From the NCBI GenBank assembly GCA_029975555.1, contig JARKOY010000175.1:1-64000 (forward strand): a DNA stretch of 64,000 bases. The letters are read 5' to 3'. The translations under genes were made by a program, and so were the position numbers. The notes beneath the pieces were generated by a model. That model was not told the origin of the DNA and did no database searches. It saw only the letters and a program-made list of their open reading frames with translations. Below are positions 43,099 through 51,692 of this stretch, one piece after another (within the stretch, counting starts at the first letter, position 1; every line of letters begins with the position of its first letter). The DNA comes from Spirochaetia bacterium. GTDB lineage: Bacteria; Spirochaetota; Spirochaetia; Treponematales; Rectinemataceae.

Positions 43099-43998
43099 CT
43101 ACGCCACAAGCCCCGCAAAGAGCGGAATCGAGACGATCGACAGCACGGTGGTTATAAAGACAACTTCTGAGGCAAAAGTCGAATCCCCGCCCATCTTCTC
43201 AGCCATCACAACAGTCTGGGCTCCCGCCGGCATCGCGGTGAGGAGCAGAGCTATGCGAGGCGCCGTTCCATTGAGACCGGCCGCCGCCATCACACCGTAG
43301 ACGGCAAGAGGTATGGCGGCGAGCCTCACGGCGACGATCATCAAAAGGGCCTTCCACGAAGATATGCTTTCGAGCTTGATGTTGGCGATGTTCGCCCCCA
43401 CGATGAACATGGCAAGGGGAGTCTGGAGCTTGGCCATGAGGCCGATCGAGTCGAGGAGAAAGCCGGGCAGGGGAAAGGGCAGCAGCCAGAGCACGAGTCC
43501 GACCACTATGGCGATGATCCCAGGGTTGAAGACGACATCTTTCCATCGCCCCGGCTCAGCCTTGTCCTGGAAGAGCGATATGCCATAGGTATACACGAGC
43601 ACACCGTAGGCCACATTGTAGATCGACGCAAACATGAGCCCTTTCGCGCCGCCCACGCTCTGGGCAATGGGCAAGCCCATAAAGGCACAATTCGTAAACA
43701 CCGTGGCGAAGGAAAGCACCTTGCGCTGGTTTTCTGGGAAAGACCGGTAGGCCAGCGTCGCAAATCCGATCTCCGCCGCGTGAATGCCGAATGCCCACAG
43801 CGCCATTCCCCCGAGCTCGGGCAGGACCGACCGGGGGATACTCCGATCGAGGCTGGCTATAAACGCGAACGGCAGCGCGATGTTCACCATGAAGGCCGAA
43901 AGGCTGCGTAGAAAGGGCCCGTCCACCGCCCTCACCTTTTTGGCGATGAAGCCTACGGCCATAATCACGAATATGGACGCTATCTTTTCAAGAACCAT
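43099..43998 (-). CDS. AEC (auxin efflux carrier) family transporter
   Basis: A 299-residue membrane carrier with about ten helices. It opens with IFVIMAVGFIAKKVRAVDG, continues FATVFTNCAFMGLPIAQSVG (about 97-116) and ends with VFITTVLSIVSIPLFAGL. AAAGGTGATC precedes the ATG. It is a distant paralogue of the AEC protein at 4.6-5.5 kb. Being next to the pectin locus it could export an organic acid end product, but this is only positional inference. Confidence 0.88.
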   Translation of the reverse strand: MVLEKIASIFVIMAVGFIAKKVRAVDGPFLRSLSAFMVNIALPFAFIASLDRSIPRSVLPELGGMALWAFGIHAAEIGFATLAYRSFPENQRKVLSFATVFTNCAFMGLPIAQSVGGAKGLMFASIYNVAYGVLVYTYGISLFQDKAEPGRWKDVVFNPGIIAIVVGLVLWLLPFPLPGFLLDSIGLMAKLQTPLAMFIVGANIANIKLESISSWKALLMIVAVRLAAIPLAVYGVMAAAGLNGTAPRIALLLTAMPAGAQTVVMAEKMGGDSTFASEVVFITTVLSIVSIPLFAGLVA

Positions 43999-44094
43999 CG
44001 GAGATCACCTTTGTCGTCAGATGTGTCATTTTAGCAGGCAAAACCCAAGAAGATAAGAACCGTTTCCCCATATATAGATGCGAAGTACGAAAAT

Positions 44095-44134
44095 CTTAAC
44101 AGGTTCCTAACAGCTTCGGCCTCGATCTTAACAT
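44095..44134 (+). promoter_or_regulatory. Tandem direct repeats upstream of trk operon (response-regulator-type operator)
   Basis: CTTAACAG (44095-44102), CCTAACAG (44106-44113) and CTTAACAT (44127-44134) share C-T/C-TAACA. Start distances are 11 and 21 bp, that is one and two helical turns. OmpR/KdpE-type regulators bind such direct repeats. The operon just downstream ends in a KdpE-like gene, so autoregulation in response to potassium is a reasonable inference. Confidence 0.55.
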
Positions 44135-44195
44135 CGATTTTATTCCCTATTTCTGCGTAGAACACTAATTTCTATCCAGCACGAGGAGGAATGCT

Positions 44196-44828
44196 GTGTT
44201 CGTTATCATCGTGGGAAGTGGACGTCTGGCCATAGAGCTGGCCTGCTCCATGGCATCTCGCAGGGACGATGTCGTCATCATCGACCGTGCGATAGACGCC
44301 GGAAAGCTCGGCGAATCGTTCGACGGGATTATTGTGGACGGTGACCCCATGGATATAAGAGCGCTGAAGAAAGCCGGCGCCGAGCGCTGCGACCTCTTCA
44401 TCGCGGTAACCGGAGACGACAACGTCAACGCGGCGAGCGCACAGGCCGCGAAACTTCTCTTCAATATCCCCAAGGTTCTGGTAAGGATCGCCGACCCGTC
44501 CAAGGCGTCGTTTTTCAGAGAACTCGGCCTATCGACCGTCTGTCCCACTACAACGGGTATCAACGAAGTGCTGGACTGGCTCACCTCAGACCTCATGCAG
44601 CCTTGGGATGTCGCCATGGAGCCATCGATCCTCTGCGTACAGCCGAAAAAGGAATGGATAGGCAAAAAGTTCAACACTATCGACAAATCTCAGGGAATGA
44701 AGATAGTCGGCATCGTCAGAAAGGGCATTCTCACGAGAATACCCTCCAGAGACGTCGTCCGAGAGGGTGACACCGTGATCGTATCGATCCGACACAAGAG
44801 AGGACAGAGACTTCTATGGAACGCGTGA
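44196..44828 (+). CDS. TrkA-type potassium channel regulator, subunit 1
   Basis: A 210-residue cytoplasmic protein with one RCK unit: an N-terminal nucleotide-binding Rossmann domain (VIIVGSGRLA, where the third glycine of GxGxxG is Ala) and a C-terminal TrkA-C domain (about 130-205). It gates TrkH in response to NAD(H)/ATP-type ligands. Start is GTG 44196 after GAGGAGGAATGCT. It overlaps the second trkA gene by 13 bp. The altered glycine motif may mean weaker or different nucleotide binding than its partner. Confidence 0.9.
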   Translation: MFVIIVGSGRLAIELACSMASRRDDVVIIDRAIDAGKLGESFDGIIVDGDPMDIRALKKAGAERCDLFIAVTGDDNVNAASAQAAKLLFNIPKVLVRIADPSKASFFRELGLSTVCPTTTGINEVLDWLTSDLMQPWDVAMEPSILCVQPKKEWIGKKFNTIDKSQGMKIVGIVRKGILTRIPSRDVVREGDTVIVSIRHKRGQRLLWNA

Positions 44829-45484
44829 TTATCGTGGGGGCGGGAAAAGTAGGCTTTCATCTGGCCAAGGTTCTGCTCGAATCGGAGTACGAAGTCGCCA
44901 TGGTGGAACGGGAGATCTCCCGGGCTACCTCGGTCGTGGACACTCTCCCCGTACAGATGTACAGGGGGAATGGAACGGATATCGAGACCCTGAAGGATGC
45001 CGGAAGCGAGGGCGCGCGATATTTCGTCGCAGCCACAGGCAACGATGCGGACAACCTCGTCGCCTGCCAGATCGCCAAGCAGCGCTTCCATATCCCGCAC
45101 ACCATCGCGCGCGTCATAGATCCCGCGAACGAGGCTCTATTCAAGGCGCTCGACATCGACGCGATCATTAGCACGACCGCCCTGGCCGCACAGACTATCC
45201 GCAATGTCCTGCCCTCGAACGGGCTGCGCCTGACCTCAATCTTTGGCCAGGGAGATGTAGAACTGGCAGAGATAAACCTGGGACGCGATTCTTCGGTGAT
45301 CGGGTTATCCATCGCGAATCTCAAGCTTCCTGAGGACTGTCTGCTCATCGCCATCCTTCGGGATGGAACAGTGTCGCTGCCCCGGGGGCACACCGTCCTC
45401 AACGAGGGCGACAGGGTCTTCGCCCTCGTGAAACGCAGTGAGACCGACGAGCTCAAAAAATCGCTGCTGGGAGGCCGTTCATGA
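44816..45484 (+). CDS. trkA: TrkA-type potassium channel regulator, subunit 2
   Basis: A 222-residue RCK protein with an intact GxGxxG motif (IVGAGKVGFHLAKVL) followed by the expected acidic residue (MVERE). AATGNDADNLVACQIAKQRF is typical of TrkA, and a TrkA-C domain spans about 137-218. Together with subunit 1 it supplies the two RCK units that in Escherichia coli TrkA are fused in one chain. Its stop overlaps the start of a small membrane peptide gene (ATGA). Confidence 0.92.
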   Translation: MERVIIVGAGKVGFHLAKVLLESEYEVAMVEREISRATSVVDTLPVQMYRGNGTDIETLKDAGSEGARYFVAATGNDADNLVACQIAKQRFHIPHTIARVIDPANEALFKALDIDAIISTTALAAQTIRNVLPSNGLRLTSIFGQGDVELAEINLGRDSSVIGLSIANLKLPEDCLLIAILRDGTVSLPRGHTVLNEGDRVFALVKRSETDELKKSLLGGRS

Positions 45485-45609
45485 CAAGGCAATACCGTCA
45501 TGGCCTCTCCACGACCATTTCCGGTGTCCTCGCGGAGATAGCCTTTTCACTCTTCCTCGGGCTTATGGGGAGCGCGGCCTGTCTCCTGGCTCTTGTTGTC
45601 CTGGGGTAA
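45481..45609 (+). CDS. Small single-helix membrane peptide (KdpF-like in size and place)
   Basis: A 42-residue ORF starting within the trkA stop (ATGA) and ending 3 bp before trkH. It reads MTRQYRHGLSTT, followed by one hydrophobic helix of about 28 residues rich in Leu, Gly and Ala. The tight coupling on both sides and clean helix argue for a real gene. By analogy with KdpF it could stabilise the TrkH complex. There is no recognisable sequence similarity to support this. Confidence 0.6.
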   Translation: MTRQYRHGLSTTISGVLAEIAFSLFLGLMGSAACLLALVVLG

Positions 45610-45612
45610 AAT

Positions 45613-47127
45613 ATGACAAAAAACGACAGTCTCAAAGATATGAGGATAATCCTGTACTATACGGGCAACATCCTCGTCGGAGTGGCTCTGCTCACCATCA
45701 TTCCCCTCCTGACGGCTCTTTTTGAGCACGACGCTGCTTCGGCCGCCGACTTCAGCATAAGCCTTGGGGTCACGCTCACTCTCGGTGCCACCTTTTGCCT
45801 TCTGGGAAACAAGGGAGAGCAGGCCGGATGGAAGCATGGGATGGTGACCGTGGCCTTTTCCTGGCTCGTTGCTACGGTCGTCGCAGCCATTCCATACTGG
45901 CTTTCAGGGCACTTCAGCTCTTATCTCGACTGCGTCTTCGACGTGATGAGCGGCTTCACCACTACAGGTATCACCCTTGTGCAGGATCTCGATCATGTAC
46001 CTGACAGCCTCAACATGTGGCGTCACCTTATCACCTTCGTCGGCGGCCAGGGTATCGTCGTACTGGCGCTGGCTCTCTTCGCCGATAAAGGAGGAGGATA
46101 CGGCTTCTACGTGGGAGAGGGAAAGGACGAGCGGCTTTTCCCCAGCGTCCTGCACACGGCCAAGGCGATATGGCGTATCAGCCTTTTGTATCTGGTGTTG
46201 GGAACCATTGCGATGTGGGTGGTCTGCATCTCCATAGGCATGGATATCGGCAGGGGTTTCCTCCACGCCTTGTGGATATTCATGGCGAGTTGGAGCACTG
46301 GAGGCTTCGCGCCGATGTCTCAGAACATGCTTTACTACCACAGCAGATCGTTCGAAATCGTCACTTTTATCTTCTTTATAGTTGGCTCATTCAACTTCGC
46401 CCTCCACGCGGCAGTGCTCAACGGCGACCGAAAAGAACTTCTGCGCAACCTCGAAACCATGTCATTCGGCACGACGATGTCGCTCCTGTCCTTCTTCACC
46501 GCCTGGGGACTGGTCAAATGCCATGTCTATCCAAACCTCGTCGGTCTCATCAGCAAAGGTTTCTACCAGCTTGCCTCTGCTCATACGACGACGGGTTTTA
46601 TGACGATCTATCCTCAGCAGTTCGTAAACGAGTGGGGCGACATCGCCATTCTCGCCGTGATCATCGCCATGATGTTTGGAGGAAGCGCATGCTCTACGGC
46701 GGGCGGCTTCAAAGGCTTGCGCGTGGGTATTCTGTTCAAGGCCCTCATCCAGGATACTCGGCGGCTCCTCGGATCATCCAAGGCCATCGTGATCCAGAAA
46801 TATCACTACCACGGAGACAGGACCCTAGGAGAACAGCAGGTACGGAGCGCAGCCCTCGTCGTGCTGATGTACATGGGGATATTCGCCGTAGGGACGCTTG
46901 CGGGCTGCATGGCAGGATACCCCTTGCTGCTTTCAGCCTTCGAGGCTGCTTCAGCCACAGGAAATGTCGGACTCACGATAGGCGTGTCTTCTCCTTCCAT
47001 GCCAGCATTCCTCAAGCTCGTCTACATCTTCAACATGTGGGCCGGAAGGCTCGAATTCATGGCGATTCTTGCCTCGGCGGGCTTCGTGGCCTCGCTCTTC
47101 AGGGGAGGTCGACATGTCCACGCCTAG
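45613..47127 (+). CDS. trkH: TrkH/KtrB family potassium transporter
   Basis: A 504-residue channel-like K+ uptake protein with four M1-P-M2 repeats. Selectivity-filter regions show as FDVMSGFTTTGIT (about 114-126), IFMASWSTGGFAP (about 224-236), AHTTTGFMTI (about 329-338) and EAASATGNVGLTIG (about 441-454), each with the key Gly. Inner-membrane location. It is in one operon with two TrkA subunits and a sensor/regulator pair. Its end overlaps the next gene by 14 bp. Confidence 0.95.
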   Translation: MTKNDSLKDMRIILYYTGNILVGVALLTIIPLLTALFEHDAASAADFSISLGVTLTLGATFCLLGNKGEQAGWKHGMVTVAFSWLVATVVAAIPYWLSGHFSSYLDCVFDVMSGFTTTGITLVQDLDHVPDSLNMWRHLITFVGGQGIVVLALALFADKGGGYGFYVGEGKDERLFPSVLHTAKAIWRISLLYLVLGTIAMWVVCISIGMDIGRGFLHALWIFMASWSTGGFAPMSQNMLYYHSRSFEIVTFIFFIVGSFNFALHAAVLNGDRKELLRNLETMSFGTTMSLLSFFTAWGLVKCHVYPNLVGLISKGFYQLASAHTTTGFMTIYPQQFVNEWGDIAILAVIIAMMFGGSACSTAGGFKGLRVGILFKALIQDTRRLLGSSKAIVIQKYHYHGDRTLGEQQVRSAALVVLMYMGIFAVGTLAGCMAGYPLLLSAFEAASATGNVGLTIGVSSPSMPAFLKLVYIFNMWAGRLEFMAILASAGFVASLFRGGRHVHA

Positions 47128-47650
47128 GTCATGGATTCGTCGCCTGCTGGTGACGCTCTTGCTCGCAGCCTTGGCCTCGGGGGCGACGGCCCAAGCCGCT
47201 CTCACAGAAGGCGATGCCCCTCTCTCAGTCCCCATTGCCCAGCTCGTCACGCACGCGAAGGAGTATGACGGAAAAACCCTGACCGTGGAGGGAGAAGCCA
47301 TCGGAGACCTCATGAAAAGGGGGGATCACAGCTGGGTGAACATACTCGAAGACGGCGTGGCGATAGGAGTGTGGCTCACTAATGACCAGGCATCCTGCAT
47401 CCATGAGTTGGGGAGATACGGCAACAGCGGCGATCTCATTCGGGTGACCGGAACGTTCCACAGGGCCTGTCCGGACCATGGAGGAGATTTGGACATGCAC
47501 GCCGAAACTCTTCAGATATTGCGTCGGGGCGAAAAACACAATGTCGAGGCAACGCCACAAAGGTTGGCGGTCGGCATTGGCCTGTGTATCTTGGCAGGAA
47601 TACTCACGCTCATTTGGAGATACCGGGAGAGGAAAACCACGGGCGTTTGA
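47114..47650 (+). CDS. Exported OB-fold-like protein with C-terminal membrane anchor
   Basis: A 178-residue protein: signal peptide (residues 1-29, ending ATA-QAA), then a beta-rich domain starting VPIAQLVTHAKEYDGKTLTV and containing GDLIRVTGTFHRACPDHGGD. Its pattern fits an OB-fold of the exported tRNA/helicase-type group. A final transmembrane helix (about 151-170) precedes RYRERKTTGV. ATG 47114 follows GGGGAGGTCGAC and overlaps trkH. The placement suggests a periplasmic accessory of the potassium system. I do not recognise the family by name. Confidence 0.65.
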   Translation: MSTPRSWIRRLLVTLLLAALASGATAQAALTEGDAPLSVPIAQLVTHAKEYDGKTLTVEGEAIGDLMKRGDHSWVNILEDGVAIGVWLTNDQASCIHELGRYGNSGDLIRVTGTFHRACPDHGGDLDMHAETLQILRRGEKHNVEATPQRLAVGIGLCILAGILTLIWRYRERKTTGV

Positions 47651-47728
47651 TCCGCTGTCCATCTAGGCAAGAAGCTGACTTGGCAAGATACTCAAAATGA
47701 GTACCCTACTTGATACGAGGAGATGGAA

Positions 47729-49663
47729 ATGGCGGGAATCATCGCGGTCGGAATCAGTAGTTCGCCCAACGCACAGCGGTTGATGCGCTGGGCAAAACGC
47801 ACAAGCGAGTCTCTGAAGACGGGATGGTGCGCCATACATGTCGACGATGGCTCTCTGCCGGGTAAAACCGACAAGGAAAGCCTAGAGGCCAACCTGTCGA
47901 TGGCCAAATCTATGGGGGCCGAAATCCTCACAGTCGTCGGCCCCGACGTTGCAGCCGCATTCGTCGCGGCGGCCAGAGAGAAGAAGGCATCCATGCTTGT
48001 GATTGGCCGATCTGGCCTCTCGGCGTCCGGACTTTTTCCACGGCGGGCCACCATTTCGGACAAGATACTGCGCAACGCCAGGGGTCTCGATGTCGTGGTA
48101 GTGAGCGATGAAGAGGGATCAGCAGCTTCCTCTGCTATTACTTCGTTCCTGCACCTCTTCAGCGCGCCTTGGACTCAGTATGCCCTGCTCTGCAGCGTCT
48201 TTGTCCTCGTCACAGGGCTCTGCATTCTCATACAACCATTATTGGACAGAAGGAATATAGCCCTTCTCTACCTTGCAGTCGTACTCCTTCTTTCTTTGGT
48301 AGCTAGTCCAGCCCCGGTCGTCCTTCTGGCCATCGTCTCATCCCTCGCCTACAACTTCTTCTTCATTCCGCCAAAGTTCACCTTGAGCATAGCATCGCCA
48401 GAGGACATCCTGCTCTTCATCATCTATTTTCTCGTCGCTGCGGTTACGGGCTTTCTTTCGGCGGGACTCAGGTCGCGGGAGCGTATGCTCTTAAAGCGCG
48501 ACAGGGCAGCCAGCTTTCTGCTCGACGCCACCAATCGACTTTCCGAGCTGACCTCAATCGAAGAGGCTGCCGTTGCCTCTTCGGAGATTGTGGACAGCAA
48601 TTTCGGAACCACTTCGGCGATCTATGTCGTTCCCTGGGGAGATACCCCTGAACTCTTAGTCGGCTCCGCGGCGGGATCCTTCTGCGAGGACGACAAGGCT
48701 TTGGCCAGAGCCTGCATCGAATGGGGCGCCCCGACCGGTTCTTTCTCCAGAAAACACGAGACAGAGGTAGGCTACCACTTCGTACCCGCTCGCGCAGGAG
48801 GGCGCCCCGTCGCAGCAATCGGTTACAGGGTCCCCGTCGAAAAAACCCGCATCGAGGAGATCGACAGCCTTCTTTTGGCTCTCGGCAGAAGCCTCGCCCT
48901 TTTCATCGAGCGGGCGCGTTCCAACGAACTATCGAAGAAGGCGGCCCTCGAACTGGAATCCGAACGTCTTGCGAAAGTTCTCTTTGATTCCGTTTCCCAC
49001 GAACTGAAGACCCCGCTCACCTCTATCACTGGCTCGCTGAGTGCGCTCAGGGATCAAGACCTCTTCTCTCAGCCCGCTATCAGAGCAGAACTTCTGGATG
49101 GGGCGTTACAGTCTGCAGAAAGGCTCACGCACATTGTAGACGATCTTCTCTCCATTGGAAGAATCGAGTCTGGCACACTCAAGCTGAAACGTGAGCCAGT
49201 CGAGGCTGCAGAGCTGGCGAGGTCTGCACAGGAGGCTATCTTCCCTTCTCTGTCTGGCCGAGAACTTGTGCTGAGCCTTCCAGAAGAGAGTACGGTCTAC
49301 AAGGTCGATGTAGTCCTCGTGAACAGACTCGTAGTGAACCTTCTCGAAAACGCCTGTAAATACTCATACCCTGGTGCGCCCATCGAACTCGCGATTGTCG
49401 GCAAAAATGACGGTCTTTCACTGATCGTTCGCGACTCAGGGCCCGGCTTCAGCCCCGAGCGTATGCTGCATCCATTCGCTAAATTTGGACCTCGAGCCAG
49501 CAACAAACAGGGAGGACTAGGCCTGGGACTAGCCATATGCAAAGGCATCGCCGAGGCACATGGTGGAAGCATAGAAGCACGAAAAACAGAAAAAGGCTTC
49601 GAAATAGAGGTATTCCTGCCAAAATGCAGGCAAGGAGATGGCAATGCGTGCCTTAGTGATTGA
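47729..49663 (+). CDS. KdpD-like sensor histidine kinase lacking the N-terminal KdpD domain
   Basis: A 644-residue sensor. Residues 1-130 form a USP-type domain (GIIAVGISSSPNAQRLMRWA; VIGRSGLSASG). Four transmembrane helices (about 150-250, DUF4118) and a GAF-like region (about 270-400) follow. The kinase core has phospho-His424 in FDSVSHELKTPLTS, the N-box LLENACKYSYPG and the GGLGLGLAICKG box. Escherichia coli-type KdpD has about 210 more N-terminal residues with ATP-binding motifs; these are missing. ATG 47729 is chosen over 47723 for RBS spacing. It lies 78 bp after the OB-fold gene. Confidence 0.9.
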   Translation: MAGIIAVGISSSPNAQRLMRWAKRTSESLKTGWCAIHVDDGSLPGKTDKESLEANLSMAKSMGAEILTVVGPDVAAAFVAAAREKKASMLVIGRSGLSASGLFPRRATISDKILRNARGLDVVVVSDEEGSAASSAITSFLHLFSAPWTQYALLCSVFVLVTGLCILIQPLLDRRNIALLYLAVVLLLSLVASPAPVVLLAIVSSLAYNFFFIPPKFTLSIASPEDILLFIIYFLVAAVTGFLSAGLRSRERMLLKRDRAASFLLDATNRLSELTSIEEAAVASSEIVDSNFGTTSAIYVVPWGDTPELLVGSAAGSFCEDDKALARACIEWGAPTGSFSRKHETEVGYHFVPARAGGRPVAAIGYRVPVEKTRIEEIDSLLLALGRSLALFIERARSNELSKKAALELESERLAKVLFDSVSHELKTPLTSITGSLSALRDQDLFSQPAIRAELLDGALQSAERLTHIVDDLLSIGRIESGTLKLKREPVEAAELARSAQEAIFPSLSGRELVLSLPEESTVYKVDVVLVNRLVVNLLENACKYSYPGAPIELAIVGKNDGLSLIVRDSGPGFSPERMLHPFAKFGPRASNKQGGLGLGLAICKGIAEAHGGSIEARKTEKGFEIEVFLPKCRQGDGNACLSD

Positions 49664-50315
49664 CGACGAACCGCGGATACGAAGGCTGCTCGCCATTGGG
49701 CTAGCCGGCAAGGGCTGGGAAACATTCGAGGCGGCCAATGGGTTTGAAGGCATCCAGGGATTCCTGTCCAATAAACCTGATGTCGTGCTTCTCGATCTCA
49801 ATCTACCGGACATGGATGGGATGGAAGTGCTCACGCGGTTGCGTGCATGGAGCAGCGTTCCCGTCGTCGTTCTCTCGGTGCGCGACTCACAAGACGACAT
49901 CGTTGCCCTCCTCAATGCGGGCGCCGATGACTACATCATCAAGCCCTTCTATATAAACGAGATGCTGGCTCGTGTCTCGGCGGTCTGCAGAAGGATGCTG
50001 CCCTCTGGAACGCAGGTCTATCGCATCGCCGATCTTGAAATCGACCTTGATTGCAGAAAAGTCATTAAGGGCGCGGAAGAGATTCACTTGACCGTCACTG
50101 AATTCTCGATTTTAAGTATTTTGCTCCGATATGCGGGCAAAATCGTGACCAAAGACAGATTGCTGAAAGAAGTCTGGGGTCCGAGCTGGGAAACCGAAGA
50201 AGGGAGCCTGCGCGTGCATATCCTCGCCCTTCGCCGCAAACTAGAATCAGATCCACAGCATCCCTCGATCATTCTGACAGAGCCCGGCGTGGGGTATAGG
50301 ATAGCGCTGCCGTAA
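49644..50315 (+). CDS. KdpE-like OmpR-family response regulator
   Basis: A 223-residue regulator: receiver domain with DDEPRIRRLL and phospho-Asp51 in VVLLDLNLPDMDG, and a C-terminal winged helix (about 125-220) with LLKEVWGPSWETEEGSLRVH and RKLESDP typical of KdpE. ATG 49644 has GGAG six bases upstream; 49638 is an alternative. It overlaps the kinase gene by 20 bp. It probably acts on the direct repeats in front of this same operon. No kdpABC genes are in the window. Confidence 0.93.
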   Translation: MRALVIDDEPRIRRLLAIGLAGKGWETFEAANGFEGIQGFLSNKPDVVLLDLNLPDMDGMEVLTRLRAWSSVPVVVLSVRDSQDDIVALLNAGADDYIIKPFYINEMLARVSAVCRRMLPSGTQVYRIADLEIDLDCRKVIKGAEEIHLTVTEFSILSILLRYAGKIVTKDRLLKEVWGPSWETEEGSLRVHILALRRKLESDPQHPSIILTEPGVGYRIALP

Positions 50316-50538
50316 CTCAAAGTCGAAATACGAGTCAAACATCCAAGAATATATCCCAACATAGTACGCGCTGGCGTGGAGTGGAAGCATCGAGAATGAT
50401 AGGTACTGTCGGTCAAATTAGTTTTTTAAAAAGCTTCAAAGCGACAACAATTTATAATAAAATAACTATATAAATAATTTTGTATATTAACCAAAGAAAA
50501 ACAAAAGAAAATAAAAATAAAAATATGAAAATTTTAGC

Positions 50539-50567
50539 TTGACAAATGAAAAGAATGGCAATAATAA
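50539..50567 (+). promoter_or_regulatory. Sigma-70 promoter of sugar importer operon
   Basis: TTGACA at 50539-50544, 17 bp, TAATAA at 50562-50567, 36 bp before the start codon of the binding-protein gene and with a good RBS (AAGGAGGAAGG) between. The preceding stretch from 50400 is extremely AT-rich, with A-tracts that may act as an UP element or curved DNA. No gene is visible in 50316-50538. Confidence 0.75.
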
Positions 50568-50603
50568 TAGAAACATCAGTCTTATCCAAGGAGGAAGGTA
50601 GTC

Positions 50604-51575
50604 ATGAGAAAGCTCTCGAAAGTCATCACAATTTTTGTGATGGTCTTTTTATCAGTGGCTCTATCATTTGCGCAGGGGTCAGGCGATAAACTGGGCGATC
50701 AGTCCAAGCTTATCAAAACACTCAACAAGCCACTGACGTTTGTCTTTATTCCCAAGGTCATTCACCCATGGTACGATGTCGTCAAGGAAGGTGCCCTAGC
50801 AGCCGCTGAGGAATTCAAAAAGATGGGGATTACCGTCAACATCAAATTTGATGCCCCTACCAACGCAGACATCAGCGAACAAATGAAAAAAATCGAAGCC
50901 AACATTAGCGCTCGGCCTGATGGATTGGCAATTGCAGCGCTTGATCCAGCAACGAATACGCGGCTGATAAATGATGCAATCAAGGCCAAGCTTAATGTGA
51001 TAACTTTTGACACGGATGCACCGAACAGCAATAGGCCTTTGTATGTAGGGCACAGCAAAGACTTTCAAGATGGTTATGATCTTGGAGAATATCTCGCAAA
51101 ATTGATAAATTATAAAGGCAAGGTTGGCATCTTAAGTGGCTCTTTGACTGCCCCTAACCATGTTGGCAGAGTGAAAGGCTTTAAAGAAGCTATTGCAAAA
51201 TATCCCGGTATATCTATCGTATTTGATCGGCCAGACAATGATGATCTTCAAAAAGCGGTTGAGTTGACTGAAAATGCACTTCAGGCAAACAGTGATCTCG
51301 TAGGAATTTTTGGATGCAACGCCTCTAATCCCATAGGGGCCGCACGTGCGGTGAAGGCTGCCGGCAAAACGGGGAAGGTCCACATTGTTGGTATGGATGA
51401 CCTTCCTGAGACTCTTCAACTCATAAAAGAAGGCGTCATTGACGCGACAAAAGCGCAACGCCAATGGGAAATCGGCTATTGGGCAGTAAAATACCTCGTT
51501 GCGATGAACCAAAACCACACCATTCCCGCCGTACATGAAACTGGTTCCCGCTTGATCACAAAAAATGATTTATAG
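50604..51575 (+). CDS. Sugar ABC transporter substrate-binding protein, RbsB-like (CUT2)
   Basis: A 323-residue periplasmic receptor of the Peripla_BP_4 family. The signal peptide ends LSFA-QGSG with no lipobox. The mature part shows FVFIPKVIHPWYDVVKEGAL, a DGLAIAALDPATN block and GKVHIVGMDDLPE. It should bind a monosaccharide such as a pentose. Base composition is clearly AT-richer than the trk operon before it. A strong hairpin follows the gene. Confidence 0.92.
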   Translation: MRKLSKVITIFVMVFLSVALSFAQGSGDKLGDQSKLIKTLNKPLTFVFIPKVIHPWYDVVKEGALAAAEEFKKMGITVNIKFDAPTNADISEQMKKIEANISARPDGLAIAALDPATNTRLINDAIKAKLNVITFDTDAPNSNRPLYVGHSKDFQDGYDLGEYLAKLINYKGKVGILSGSLTAPNHVGRVKGFKEAIAKYPGISIVFDRPDNDDLQKAVELTENALQANSDLVGIFGCNASNPIGAARAVKAAGKTGKVHIVGMDDLPETLQLIKEGVIDATKAQRQWEIGYWAVKYLVAMNQNHTIPAVHETGSRLITKNDL

Positions 51576-51600
51576 AATAGACTTAATGTAGATAATAATT

Positions 51601-51633
51601 AGGGTTGTCCAAGAATTATTCTTGGACAACCCT
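51601..51633 (+). terminator. Strong stem-loop between binding-protein and ATPase genes
   Basis: AGGGTTGTCCAAGAAT (51601-51616) is the exact complement of ATTCTTGGACAACCCT (51618-51633), followed by ATTTTCC. With a realistic small loop at the top this is a 13-16 bp stem. It could attenuate transcription into the ATPase/permease genes or protect the upstream mRNA. Confidence 0.72.
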
Positions 51634-51692
51634 ATTTTCCATGTTGTCAAAATAAATGGCCGTATCAGGCCCTTTATTATAGTGAGAGTGTA

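Noticed and set aside
47069-47113. Upstream in-frame start for the OB-fold-like gene
   Set aside because: It would place 15 extra residues before the signal peptide and lies deep in trkH; the ATG at 47114 has an ideal RBS.
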